Assembly (NCBI GenBank): GCA_037446395.1
Contig: JBBIIP010000015.1
Span: forward strand, 1 to 64,000
DNA length: 64,000 bases
Source of the DNA: JAAYJT01 sp037446395
GTDB taxonomy: Bacteria > Bacteroidota > Bacteroidia > Bacteroidales > JAAYJT01
Direction: 5' to 3'
In this document: piece by piece, positions 9,657 to 18,322 of the stretch
Layout: the number at the start of each line of letters is the position of its first letter
Position numbering within the stretch: the stretch's first letter is position 1
Made by a program: the position numbers and the translations under genes
Notes under the pieces: generated by a model
Database searches by the model: none
Told to the model about the DNA's origin: nothing
What the model saw: only the letters and a program-made list of their open reading frames with translations

Positions 9657-10391
9657 TTAAGAAAAACCCCTTTGTTTTCTTATTTCATTATAAGCCGAAT
9701 TTATTTGCTGAAATTTTTCTTTGGCAGCCAATTGAACCGCATCACCCAAATGAATGACTTTATCTGGATGATGTTTCATGGCCATTTTGCGGTATGCTTT
9801 TTTAACTTCCTCATCTGTGGCATCTTTGGCGACTTCGAGCACACGGTATGCTGAATCCATATCTTTGCTAAACATGGCTCGAATCGAAGCCAGGTCAATT
9901 GCTGAGACGCCTATCAGGACAGCAATTCGATCAATCATCTCCATTTCGGACGAAGGTTGTTGCTCATCGGCCAAGGCAATGCCAAAGAGAAAATGGATCA
10001 ATTGAAGTTTTTCAGGATATTGCATTAAAGCATTAACCTGTCTGCTGACTTCGCTGATATCAATATCCTGTTTCAAAATCTCGCGCAGCATGATGATAAG
10101 TTGCTGGGCTTTGGCTTCTCCATAGTGTTGCAGTAGAAAGCGTTTAATGTAATCGAGTTCGGCGCGTTTCAGGCTTCCATCGGCTTTCATTACAGCGGCC
10201 GACAATATAAGCAGGGTTACTGAGAAATCGCCCGCCTGGGTGGGTTGCGCACCGGAGGGTGGCCGGTATTCGAACTCCCCAGATTGCATGCTATCGAACA
10301 TTGAGCCGAACACAAATCCGAGGATGCCGCCAATTGGGCCACCCAGTGCCCAACCCAGCCCCCCTCCTATCCATTTTGCATATTTTGACAT
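9657..10391 (-). CDS. DjlA-like co-chaperone: TerB domain plus C-terminal J domain
   Basis: The 244-residue protein starts with a Gly-rich hydrophobic stretch (about 8-32) that may associate with the membrane, followed by a TerB-like helical domain (about 50-165) and a C-terminal J domain (about 178-244). The J domain has the HPD tripeptide at 208-210 needed to stimulate DnaK ATPase. This order is that of DjlA family co-chaperones. It would deliver particular clients to DnaK, possibly near the inner membrane. It is transcribed alone, convergent with the porin. A TAATTTTG box at 10435-10442 fits its promoter. Confidence 0.88.
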   Translation of the reverse strand: MSKYAKWIGGGLGWALGGPIGGILGFVFGSMFDSMQSGEFEYRPPSGAQPTQAGDFSVTLLILSAAVMKADGSLKRAELDYIKRFLLQHYGEAKAQQLIIMLREILKQDIDISEVSRQVNALMQYPEKLQLIHFLFGIALADEQQPSSEMEMIDRIAVLIGVSAIDLASIRAMFSKDMDSAYRVLEVAKDATDEEVKKAYRKMAMKHHPDKVIHLGDAVQLAAKEKFQQINSAYNEIRKQRGFS

Positions 10392-10434
10392 TTTTACTGT
10401 ATTTAATAGCCGCTATATTATTCGCAAATCAAAG

Positions 10435-10442
10435 CAAAATTA
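10435..10442 (-). promoter_or_regulatory. Candidate -7 element (TAATTTTG on minus strand) of the DjlA-like gene
   Basis: The box reads TAATTTTG on the minus strand and lies about 45 bases before the ATG at 10391. It overlaps a plus-strand TATCTTTG (10441-10448) that faces no gene. Confidence 0.45.
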
Positions 10443-10523
10443 TCTTTGCGAACAGCGAGATTGCCATTCGTATGCGTCAGCAAGATCAATTTTAGGTCAA
10501 TTTCAATGATATTTGCTTAACTA

Positions 10524-11861
10524 TCAGATTATTAATTCGGTCAATGGTAGGCCAAATTGCTCGACCATACGAATGTTCATGTCTTCGAGGCGATCGAGTA
10601 TGGGATTATAAATACCTGGCAGTACAGGAATGTGTACACCGGTTTCATCTATTTCTCCCTGAAGTATCATTTCAACACCAATGGCAGCCGGTAAAGCTAC
10701 AGTACGTGCAATGGCTGTGTCGGTGGCAATGGTTCCAAAATCGAGCATCGAAGATTTAATAACCTCGTTGCTTCCATCAGGGTAGGATGCTAAAAACACA
10801 TGCTGCATAGCAACCATGTCACGTTCCTCAAGGCCAAGTTCCATTTTTTCTATCATCAGGTCGCTTGTGATTTCAAAAGGCGTATCAATGCCTCTGTTCA
10901 TAGGATCCTTGCTAAACAAGCCAAGCCATTCAATAGCATCGAGTGCGTGGGATTTTATATCTATCTCGAGATAATCAGCAACCTTTTTGCGTATATCTGT
11001 TGCATTGTCTGTTCCAATCATCATTGCAACGAACCCTGCAAAAGTTTTGCCATTAAAATCGTATTGATCGCTGGTGATGAGCTTGAGGGATTTCATCGCA
11101 TCGAGGCTTTCGCACCATCCCGGGTAGCGGAATGTTCCCCGCATCATGGTTTTTGTTTCCTGCACACCATAAAGGCCAATATAGGGCATTGAGTCGCGGT
11201 TGGGATAAATATCAAGCATGCCTACGCCGGGAAAATCAGCTTTGAGGGGATTTTTAAAAAGATCTTTTGTAGGAACGTAGATATTTTTTCCATGACGCAA
11301 GTAATTGCCATCGTTGTTTCCAGCCATAACCACACCTTTTGGACTCCAGGAAAATTTGTACTTAAAAGGGTTGGTTGCTGCTTCGGGTGCAGGCAGGGCG
11401 CCACAGATTGAGTAAAACTCTTCAATCTTTCCTCCCCTGTTGTGCACATGGTCAATGATACGCATAGCCGACATATGATCAATGCCCGGGTCAAGACCTA
11501 ATTCGTTAAGGATTATTATGCCGGCCTCTTTGGCAACACTGTCGAGTGCTTGCATTGCTGGCTTGACGTAGGAGGTTGTGACCATGTTTTTTTTGAGCCT
11601 AATGCAATGTTCGGCAACATTGATGTGGTGTATCCATGGCAAAAGGCTCACCGTGAGATCATGAGTTGCGATCATTTCGCCAAGTGTGTGTTGGTCATCA
11701 ACATTCCATGCAACGGCTGCTCCGTTGTTGTGTGTGCCAATCATTGCCTCGGCTTTCGATTTGGTGCGCGTGGCAACAGTTACAAAATAATTTTTATCCA
11801 TAAGATAGGTTACAATGGGCTTCACTACCATTCCTGCACCAAGAATTAATACTTTTTTCAT
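10524..11861 (-). CDS. Saccharopine dehydrogenase (glutamate-forming), lysine catabolism
   Basis: From the ATG at 11861 the protein has 445 residues and begins with a dinucleotide-binding motif (KKVLILGAGMVVKP). An alternative upstream start adds 12 residues that do not fit the family. The sequence closely follows the C-terminal half of eukaryotic alpha-aminoadipic semialdehyde synthase: VSLLPWIHHINVAEHCI, the ELGLDPGIDHM segment, the FKYKFSWSPKGV segment and the RGTFRYPGWCE segment. It would oxidise saccharopine to alpha-aminoadipate semialdehyde and glutamate (EC 1.5.1.9 or the NADP variant). It lies 65 bases downstream of the lysine-ketoglutarate reductase gene, so the pair carries out the first two steps of lysine breakdown. 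Confidence 0.92.
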   Translation of the reverse strand: MKKVLILGAGMVVKPIVTYLMDKNYFVTVATRTKSKAEAMIGTHNNGAAVAWNVDDQHTLGEMIATHDLTVSLLPWIHHINVAEHCIRLKKNMVTTSYVKPAMQALDSVAKEAGIIILNELGLDPGIDHMSAMRIIDHVHNRGGKIEEFYSICGALPAPEAATNPFKYKFSWSPKGVVMAGNNDGNYLRHGKNIYVPTKDLFKNPLKADFPGVGMLDIYPNRDSMPYIGLYGVQETKTMMRGTFRYPGWCESLDAMKSLKLITSDQYDFNGKTFAGFVAMMIGTDNATDIRKKVADYLEIDIKSHALDAIEWLGLFSKDPMNRGIDTPFEITSDLMIEKMELGLEERDMVAMQHVFLASYPDGSNEVIKSSMLDFGTIATDTAIARTVALPAAIGVEMILQGEIDETGVHIPVLPGIYNPILDRLEDMNIRMVEQFGLPLTELII

Positions 11862-11926
11862 AGAGATATTTTTTGTAGTTGAGACTATGCCGTTCATGAG
11901 TGCTCAGGCAACGGCTTATTTAGTTA

Positions 11927-13234
11927 TTAAAGATATTTTTCGATGTATTTATATGAGGGGGTCAACTCGCCTTTGTGAAGGATCAGGGCTTTTTTTATGG
12001 CATGTGGAAGGTCTATGTCTTCGATTGAGGCATCGTAATCGGCTTGTGCAATGGATTTTACGAAAGGCATCAGGGCATCGGCAAATCCGTAAGAAGAATC
12101 GCGGGGCAGCTCGCTGGGCAAAATATCAACCGCCATCACCAGGATTCCTGCTCCCTCAAATCCAAAAACAGGAGTCCGCGTAAATGGGTTGTACACAAAG
12201 ACCGGATCTTCGATTTCGGTACCTTTATGTGTGCACTCTATCGAGCCATCGGCATCGCAGGTAATGTCGCCTATGACTTTGAGCTTTGGTTCGCCCGAGG
12301 AATAGAGTTGCTCAAGATAATCTTTTGTAACAATGCGCGGATATCGGTTATCCCAATACATGCAGTTCATAAGAACCGAAAGGTGAGGAATGTATTTATT
12401 GAACTGTGACTGATACTTTTCCGGATAAGAATAATAATCGTGCAACGCAAATTGCCGGGTCTTTTCAATGGGTTCAGACAAGTCTTCTTCCTTGAATATA
12501 ACCTTATAGATGATATTATTTGGCAGGTTTGGTTTGTGACAAAGTAAAAGGAGTTGTTCGGGAGAGATTTCTTTAATCGGAAGCAGTCCGGCAATTTCTT
12601 GAGCGCCTATCGAAACATTTCCATAGCCAGTGAAACCAATGGTGAGCGGAAGTATTTCTTTTCGAAGGCCTCTTTCTGCTATTTCCTCCCCGACTTCTGA
12701 AACTACTTTCTTTGCTTCGGCCAACGAATGATACGTGTGGGCCTGGCCAATTTTTAAAAATGGGGTTTCAATTCCCTGAAATTTGAGGCGCTGCCCCAAA
12801 CTCCACAGCGAGTTGATCATTCCGGAAAGGCCTGCATATTTTCCAAAAAAAATAAGCCGCTTGCCTTGCTCGTCCACAATGCGCTCGTATTCAATCAAGT
12901 TGCATTTGAGCTCCATCATTCTTTTCAGCATGGGCATATTGTAGGGCTGGCCTTTGATCACATGAGCAAAAAAAACATACGTTTTGCCTGGCTCAAAAAA
13001 CGTAAGCGGAATCTCTTTAACACCGAATATTACACTGCATTCGCTCAGGCTATCGGCCATACGCGCCCCTGCATCTATATATTCCTGTTCCGAAAAAATC
13101 CTTTTAGGAGAGGATTGTACCACAAAATCAAGTTTTTTTTCTTTGATCAGGCGGGCAACATGGCTGGGAGTGAGGGGTGCCCTGCGTTCCATCTTATACT
13201 TGTCTTCGTGGCGGATTCCAATGTAATTGCTCAT
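11927..13234 (-). CDS. Lysine-ketoglutarate reductase (saccharopine-forming)
   Basis: This 435-residue protein matches the N-terminal half of animal and plant LKR/SDH. The start IGIRHEDKYKMERRAPLTP is the alanine dehydrogenase/PNT-type N-terminal domain. It continues with KTYVFFAHVIKGQPYNMPML, the FGKYAGLSGMINSLWSLG segment and a nucleotide-binding GFTGYGNVSIGAQE near residue 205. The C-terminal FGFEGAGILVMAVDILPSEL segment is also typical. It condenses lysine and 2-oxoglutarate to saccharopine (EC 1.5.1.8 type). The saccharopine dehydrogenase follows on the same strand. Together they reproduce as two genes what most eukaryotes encode as one bifunctional protein. A TAAGTTTG box at 13275-13282 could be the promoter. 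Confidence 0.92.
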   Translation of the reverse strand: MSNYIGIRHEDKYKMERRAPLTPSHVARLIKEKKLDFVVQSSPKRIFSEQEYIDAGARMADSLSECSVIFGVKEIPLTFFEPGKTYVFFAHVIKGQPYNMPMLKRMMELKCNLIEYERIVDEQGKRLIFFGKYAGLSGMINSLWSLGQRLKFQGIETPFLKIGQAHTYHSLAEAKKVVSEVGEEIAERGLRKEILPLTIGFTGYGNVSIGAQEIAGLLPIKEISPEQLLLLCHKPNLPNNIIYKVIFKEEDLSEPIEKTRQFALHDYYSYPEKYQSQFNKYIPHLSVLMNCMYWDNRYPRIVTKDYLEQLYSSGEPKLKVIGDITCDADGSIECTHKGTEIEDPVFVYNPFTRTPVFGFEGAGILVMAVDILPSELPRDSSYGFADALMPFVKSIAQADYDASIEDIDLPHAIKKALILHKGELTPSYKYIEKYL

Positions 13235-13274
13235 AGCACTTTAAGGTAGAGTTTTCGATGTAGGGATGGGAGTG

Positions 13275-13282
13275 CAAACTTA
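13275..13282 (-). promoter_or_regulatory. Candidate -7 element (TAAGTTTG on minus strand) of the lysine catabolism operon
   Basis: It matches TAnnTTTG and lies about 40 bases upstream of the reductase ATG at 13234. No convincing -33 box was found. Confidence 0.4.
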
Positions 13283-13392
13283 AAAAATATCGGCATTGCT
13301 GCGAGGGTTTGTAAGTGTTTTATTTTAATGCTGATCGTCAATTATTTGTATTTTGTTTCATACCCAGGTAAGCCGGATCGGATGATTCTTAC

Positions 13393-13400
13393 TACCTTTG
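13393..13400 (+). promoter_or_regulatory. Candidate -7 element (TACCTTTG) of typA
   Basis: TACCTTTG followed by CAC is the commonest form of the Bacteroidetes -7 box and lies about 35 bases before the typA ATG. The -33 region is not well conserved. Confidence 0.55.
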
Positions 13401-13434
13401 CACCCATTTTTTCTACATCCTCCAATCGAATTTA

Positions 13435-15258
13435 ATGCACCCAATTAAAAATATTGCCATTATCGCCCATGTTGATCATGGGAAAACCACCCTGGTTGAC
13501 AGAATCCTGCACCAGGTAAAGCTTTTTCGTGATAATCAGGACATGGGAGAACTCATCCTCGACTCAAATGAGCTTGAGCGGGAGCGAGGAATCACCATCC
13601 TGGCCAAGAATGTTGCAGTAAGATACAAAGATGTTAAGATCAACATTATAGATACTCCAGGCCACAACGATTTTGGTGGTGAGGTGGAGCGGGTACTCAA
13701 CATGGCAGATGGTGTTTTATTGGTTGTAGATGCTTTTGAAGGCCCGATGCCCCAAACCCGCTTTGTTTTGCAAAAAGCCTTGAATCTTGGGTTGAAGCCT
13801 ATTGTGGTGATTAACAAAGTAGATAAGCCAAACTGCGCACCCGGCGAGGTGCAGGAAGCTGTTTTCGACCTGATGTTCAGCCTGGGTGCCACAGAAGATC
13901 AATTGGATTTTCCCACAGTTTACGGATCGTCGAAAGAGGGCTGGATGGGTGCCAACTGGGCAGAACCAACCCAGGACGTGAGCTATCTTCTTGATACGAT
14001 TCTTGAACATATCCCCTCTCCTGTGCAGTTGCCAGGCACCCTGCAAATGCAGATCAGCTCACTGGATTACTCTTCATATATTGGTCGGATTGCGGTAGGT
14101 AGGATTTTGCGAGGTAATATCAAGGCAGGCATGCAAGTGTCGCTCGTGAAGAGCGATGGCAGAATATTGAAATCGGTGATTAAAGAATTATACCGGTTCG
14201 AAGGCCTGGGCAAAGAAAAAGTAAAATATCCGCTTGAAGCCGGAGAGATTTGTGCCGTGCTTGGACTCGAGAATTTTGAAATAGGCGATACTGTGGCTGA
14301 TATTGATTTTCCGGAAGCCCTTACTCCAATTACGGTTGATGAGCCAACCATGAGCATGGTCTTTACCATCAACAATTCACCGTTCTTCGGTCGCGAAGGG
14401 ATCTATGTTACCAGCAGGCATGTGCGCGATCGCCTTTTCAAAGAAACAGAAAAAAACCTGGCCCTGCGTGTCGAAGAAACAGAGTCGCCCGACAGGCTGC
14501 TCGTGTTTGGCAGGGGTATTTTGCATCTTTCGATTTTGGTTGAGACCATGCGACGCGAAGGCTATGAGTTCCAAATTGGCCAACCACAGGTGATTATTAA
14601 GGAAATAAATGGAGTAAAACACGAACCGGTTGAGTTGCTCACAATCAGTGTACCAGAAGTTTTTTCAGGAAAAGTAATAGAAATTGTGACCCGCAGAAGA
14701 GGAGAAATTGTAAATATAGACACCAAACAAGATCGTGTTATCCTCGAGTTCAATATTCCTGCCCGTGGCATCATCGGTCTGACCAACCCCATACTCACCG
14801 CCACCGAGGGCGAAGCGGTAATAGCTCACCGGTTCCATTCCTATGAACCCTGGAAAGGTGAAATTCAAAACCGCATGAATGGCGCTTTGATTGCCATGGA
14901 AACCGGAACCGCCATTGCCTACAGTATTGATAAACTTCAGGATAGGGGTAAATTTTTCATTTTCCCAAAAGAAGAAGTGTATGCCGGCCAGGTGATCGGT
15001 GAAAACAACAGGCAGGATGATCTTTTAATTAATGTTACCAAGACCAAAAAGCTTACCAACATCCGTGCTTCTGGCTCCGACGATAAAATCGTGATTTCCC
15101 CTCCCATTCGTTTTTCTCTCGAAGAGGCAATGGAGTATATCAAGAACGATGAATATGTAGAGATAACGCCTAAATCAGTCCGTCTGCGTAAAATAGTCCT
15201 CGATGAGCACGAGCGAAAGAGAAGAAGCAAAAGTCAAATTGCCAGCCAGGCAAATTAG
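13435..15258 (+). CDS. typA: Ribosome-associated translational GTPase TypA/BipA
   Basis: The 607-residue length is normal for the family. The GTPase signatures are intact: P-loop AHVDHGKT at 11-18, RGIT switch I at 51-54, DTPGH at 73-77 and NKVD at 127-130. These are followed by the beta-barrel and the EF-G-like domains, and by the TypA-specific C-terminal domain ending in a basic tail (HERKRRSKSQ). TypA binds the ribosome like EF-G and LepA and helps assembly and translation at low temperature or under stress. It appears to be transcribed alone from a -7 box at 13393. A short GCTG/CAGC hairpin overlaps the region after the stop but is too weak to call a terminator. Confidence 0.97.
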   Translation: MHPIKNIAIIAHVDHGKTTLVDRILHQVKLFRDNQDMGELILDSNELERERGITILAKNVAVRYKDVKINIIDTPGHNDFGGEVERVLNMADGVLLVVDAFEGPMPQTRFVLQKALNLGLKPIVVINKVDKPNCAPGEVQEAVFDLMFSLGATEDQLDFPTVYGSSKEGWMGANWAEPTQDVSYLLDTILEHIPSPVQLPGTLQMQISSLDYSSYIGRIAVGRILRGNIKAGMQVSLVKSDGRILKSVIKELYRFEGLGKEKVKYPLEAGEICAVLGLENFEIGDTVADIDFPEALTPITVDEPTMSMVFTINNSPFFGREGIYVTSRHVRDRLFKETEKNLALRVEETESPDRLLVFGRGILHLSILVETMRREGYEFQIGQPQVIIKEINGVKHEPVELLTISVPEVFSGKVIEIVTRRRGEIVNIDTKQDRVILEFNIPARGIIGLTNPILTATEGEAVIAHRFHSYEPWKGEIQNRMNGALIAMETGTAIAYSIDKLQDRGKFFIFPKEEVYAGQVIGENNRQDDLLINVTKTKKLTNIRASGSDDKIVISPPIRFSLEEAMEYIKNDEYVEITPKSVRLRKIVLDEHERKRRSKSQIASQAN

Positions 15259-15328
15259 CTGATTAACAGCAAAATAAGATTACATTAGGAATTCGCTGGC
15301 CGATGGTTTCGATTCTCCACATTTTTAG

Positions 15329-15336
15329 TACTTTTG
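15329..15336 (+). promoter_or_regulatory. Candidate -7 element (TACTTTTG) of ppdK
   Basis: It matches TAnnTTTG, is followed by CACC, and lies about 48 bases before the ppdK ATG. A TTT triplet about 20 bases upstream is a weak -33 candidate. Confidence 0.5.
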
Positions 15337-15383
15337 CACCTCTATTTAAAAAATTGAATATCGCATAAATAAATGTATTAATT

Positions 15384-18233
15384 ATGAAAAAAGAAAGCAT
15401 GAATTTAAGTAAGAAATATGTATATTTCTTCGGTGGCACGAAAGCCGATGGCGACGCCGGAATGAAAAACCTTCTTGGGGGAAAAGGGGCGAACCTGGCC
15501 GAAATGGTCAATATCGGAATACCTGTCCCGCCAGGTTTTACAATCACAACCGAGGCCTGCACCCTCTACAACATGCACGGTAAAGATTTCGTTGTTGATC
15601 TCATTAAAAAAGAGGTTGAAGAAAACATGGCCAAGGTAGATTCCGAGATGGGTTCACGCTTTGGCGACCCTGATAATCCGGCTCTTTTCTCTGTTCGTTC
15701 GGGCGCACGCGCTTCGATGCCGGGGATGATGGATACTGTGCTCAACCTTGGATTGAATGAAGCAACGGTGGCCGGATTGGTAAAAAAATCGGGCAACGAA
15801 CGTTTTGTGTGGGATAGCTACCGGCGCTTTATCCAGATGTTTGGTGATGTTGTTTTGGGACTAAAGCCAGCCTCCAAAGAAGACATTGACCCTTTTGAAG
15901 AGATCATGGAGCATCTGAAGGCCGAGAAAAAAATTGAGCTCGATACCGAACTTACCACTGACGACCTCAAAGAACTCGTAAAACGATTCAAGGCTGCAGT
16001 TAAGAAAAACACCGGCCACGATTTCCCCGAAAATCCTTGGGATCAGTTATGGGGATCTGTTATGGCCGTTTTCAACAGTTGGGGCAACGATCGTGCTGCG
16101 TATTATCGCAAAATGCACAACATCCCCGATGAGTGGGGCACTGCCGTGAATGTCCAGGCGATGGTTTTTGGCAATATGGGCCAAAACTCAGCCACAGGGG
16201 TAGCCTTTACGCGGGATGCGGGTACAGGTGAGAAGCTTTTCAATGGCGAGTATCTCATCAATGCACAAGGCGAAGATGTAGTTGCCGGAATACGCACTCC
16301 GCAACAGATAACCCTCGAGGGTTCTAGACGATGGGCCAACCTGGCTACAGTGAGCGAGGAAGAACGCAAGGAAAAATATCCTTCGCTGGAAGAGGCAATG
16401 CCCGAAGCTTTTGCTGAACTAATGTTGCTGCAGGATAAACTTGAGCAACATTATCGCGATATGCAAGACCTTGAATTTACGATCCAGGACGGAAAACTTT
16501 GGATGCTTCAGACACGCAATGGAAAACGCACAGGGGCAGCTATGGTAAAAATTGCCATGGATATGCTTCGCGAAGGCTTGATCAGCAAAAAAGAGGCCTT
16601 ACTGAGGGTAGAACCAAATAAACTTGATGAATTACTTCACCCTGTTTTTGACCAGGATGCTATCAGAAGTGCCAAAGTCATCAGCAAAGGTTTGCCTGCC
16701 TCACCAGGTGCGGCTACAGGCCAGATCGTTTTCTTTGCTGATGAAGCCGAAAAATGGGCCGAAAAAGGCAAAAAAGTCATATTGGTGCGCATTGAGACCT
16801 CACCGGAGGACTTGCGTGGAATGAATGTTTCAAAAGGTATTCTCACTGCACGCGGAGGCATGACTTCACACGCTGCCGTTGTTGCACGTGGTATGGGTAA
16901 ATGCTGTGTATCGGGAGCCGGAAGTGTAGTGATTGATTACAAAACCCGTACGATGAAAGCAGGAGGCAAAAAGTATAAGGAGGGCGATTTTATCTCTCTC
17001 AACGGAAGCACCGGAGAAGTTTATGACGGGCAAATTCAAACCCGAGACCCTGAACTGAGTGGCGATTTTGGCAAGTTAATGAAGTTGGCTGATAAATATG
17101 TCAGAATGAACGTTCGCACCAATGCAGACTCGCCAAAAGAATCGAAAGTAGCCCGTGAATTTGGCGCCGCAGGGATTGGCTTGTGTCGCACCGAGCACAT
17201 GTTTTTCGAAGGCGACCGCATTAAAGCCATGCGCGAAATGATACTTGCCGGCGATGAACAAGGCCGCCGCAAAGCCCTCGACAAACTTCTGCCGATACAG
17301 CGATCGGATTTTGAAGGCATTTTCGAAGCCATGCAGGACTTGCCGGTTACAATTCGTCTGCTCGATCCCCCTTTGCATGAATTCGTTCCTCATGAACAAG
17401 CCAACCAACTTGAGATGGCTAAAGAGATGGGGATCAGTGTTGAAGAAGTAAAAGCCAAAGTTGATGAACTGCATGAGTTCAATCCCATGCTTGGTCATCG
17501 CGGATGCCGGCTTGGCAACACATATCCCGAAATCACCGAGATGCAGGCCCGGGCCATCATCGAAGCTGCTATGAACCTAAAAGCAAAGGGTATCAAAGCA
17601 ATACCTGAAATCATGATTCCCCTTACCGGAACTTTGGAAGAAATGCAATTGCAGGAAAAGATTGTCCGTCAGGTTGTTGAAAAGGTATTTACCGAACGAG
17701 GCGACCGAATGGATTATCTTGTTGGGACGATGATCGAAGTTCCACGTGCAGCACTTATCGCCGACCGGATTGCCCAATCGGCTGAATTCTTTTCCTTTGG
17801 CACTAATGACCTCACGCAGATGACTTTTGGGTATTCGCGCGATGATGCCGGAAAATTTCTGCCGGTCTATTTGCAAAAAGGCTTGCTCAAACACGATCCT
17901 TTCCAGGTGCTCGACCGCGAAGGAGTTGGCCAACTCATTGATATGGCAATATGCAAAGGCCGCTCAACCCGTAAGAAGTTGAAAGTGGGTATATGCGGAG
18001 AGCATGGCGGAGAACCAAGTTCGGTTGAATTCTGCCATCTGGTAGGAATGGATTATGTCAGTTGTTCGCCATACCGTGTTCCCATCGCGCGCCTGGCTGC
18101 TGCCCAAGCCGCTGTGCGCGAAAACCTGGCCTATAAGGCAGAAAAGAAATCACTGAAGGCGGAAGAGAAAGAACTGAAAAAGAAAAAAGGGAAAAAGGAT
18201 AAAAAGGGTAAAAAGAAGGATAAAAAGAAATAG
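15384..18233 (+). CDS. ppdK: Pyruvate, phosphate dikinase with lysine-rich C-terminal extension
   Basis: The enzyme interconverts pyruvate + ATP + phosphate and PEP + AMP + pyrophosphate. The N-terminal ATP-grasp part begins FFGGTKADGDAGMKNLLGGK. The swivelling phospho-histidine domain has H496 within GGMTSHAAVVARGMGK. The C-terminal PEP/pyruvate barrel has GIGLCRTEHMF and FGTNDLTQMTFGYSRDD. At 949 residues it is longer than the usual 870-910. The excess is mostly a tail of about 32 residues (918-949) made almost only of Lys, Glu, Asp and Gly. Start alternatives lie at 15384 and 15399. With pckA nearby it supplies PEP/pyruvate interconversion for gluconeogenesis or pyrophosphate-linked glycolysis. 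A stem-loop terminator follows. Confidence 0.97.
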   Translation: MKKESMNLSKKYVYFFGGTKADGDAGMKNLLGGKGANLAEMVNIGIPVPPGFTITTEACTLYNMHGKDFVVDLIKKEVEENMAKVDSEMGSRFGDPDNPALFSVRSGARASMPGMMDTVLNLGLNEATVAGLVKKSGNERFVWDSYRRFIQMFGDVVLGLKPASKEDIDPFEEIMEHLKAEKKIELDTELTTDDLKELVKRFKAAVKKNTGHDFPENPWDQLWGSVMAVFNSWGNDRAAYYRKMHNIPDEWGTAVNVQAMVFGNMGQNSATGVAFTRDAGTGEKLFNGEYLINAQGEDVVAGIRTPQQITLEGSRRWANLATVSEEERKEKYPSLEEAMPEAFAELMLLQDKLEQHYRDMQDLEFTIQDGKLWMLQTRNGKRTGAAMVKIAMDMLREGLISKKEALLRVEPNKLDELLHPVFDQDAIRSAKVISKGLPASPGAATGQIVFFADEAEKWAEKGKKVILVRIETSPEDLRGMNVSKGILTARGGMTSHAAVVARGMGKCCVSGAGSVVIDYKTRTMKAGGKKYKEGDFISLNGSTGEVYDGQIQTRDPELSGDFGKLMKLADKYVRMNVRTNADSPKESKVAREFGAAGIGLCRTEHMFFEGDRIKAMREMILAGDEQGRRKALDKLLPIQRSDFEGIFEAMQDLPVTIRLLDPPLHEFVPHEQANQLEMAKEMGISVEEVKAKVDELHEFNPMLGHRGCRLGNTYPEITEMQARAIIEAAMNLKAKGIKAIPEIMIPLTGTLEEMQLQEKIVRQVVEKVFTERGDRMDYLVGTMIEVPRAALIADRIAQSAEFFSFGTNDLTQMTFGYSRDDAGKFLPVYLQKGLLKHDPFQVLDREGVGQLIDMAICKGRSTRKKLKVGICGEHGGEPSSVEFCHLVGMDYVSCSPYRVPIARLAAAQAAVRENLAYKAEKKSLKAEEKELKKKKGKKDKKGKKKDKKK

Positions 18234-18251
18234 ATAGAATGCCCTATCGCC

Positions 18252-18316
18252 AAAGACTGTCTTTGACCAGCGGATTTTGAATAGATTTCTCACCGCCGTT
18301 GAAGACAGTCTTTTTT
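18252..18316 (+). terminator. Stem-loop terminator after ppdK
   Basis: Perfect 11-base arms (AAGACTGTCTT at 18253-18263 and AAGACAGTCTT at 18302-18312) enclose a 38-base loop containing a smaller GCGG/CCGC stem. Six T bases follow. It sits between convergent ppdK and the M28 peptidase gene. Confidence 0.7.
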
Positions 18317-18322
18317 ATCTCG

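Noticed and set aside
10441..10448. Plus-strand TATCTTTG box
   Set aside because: It faces no plus-strand gene and overlaps the minus-strand promoter box of the DjlA-like gene; probably chance.
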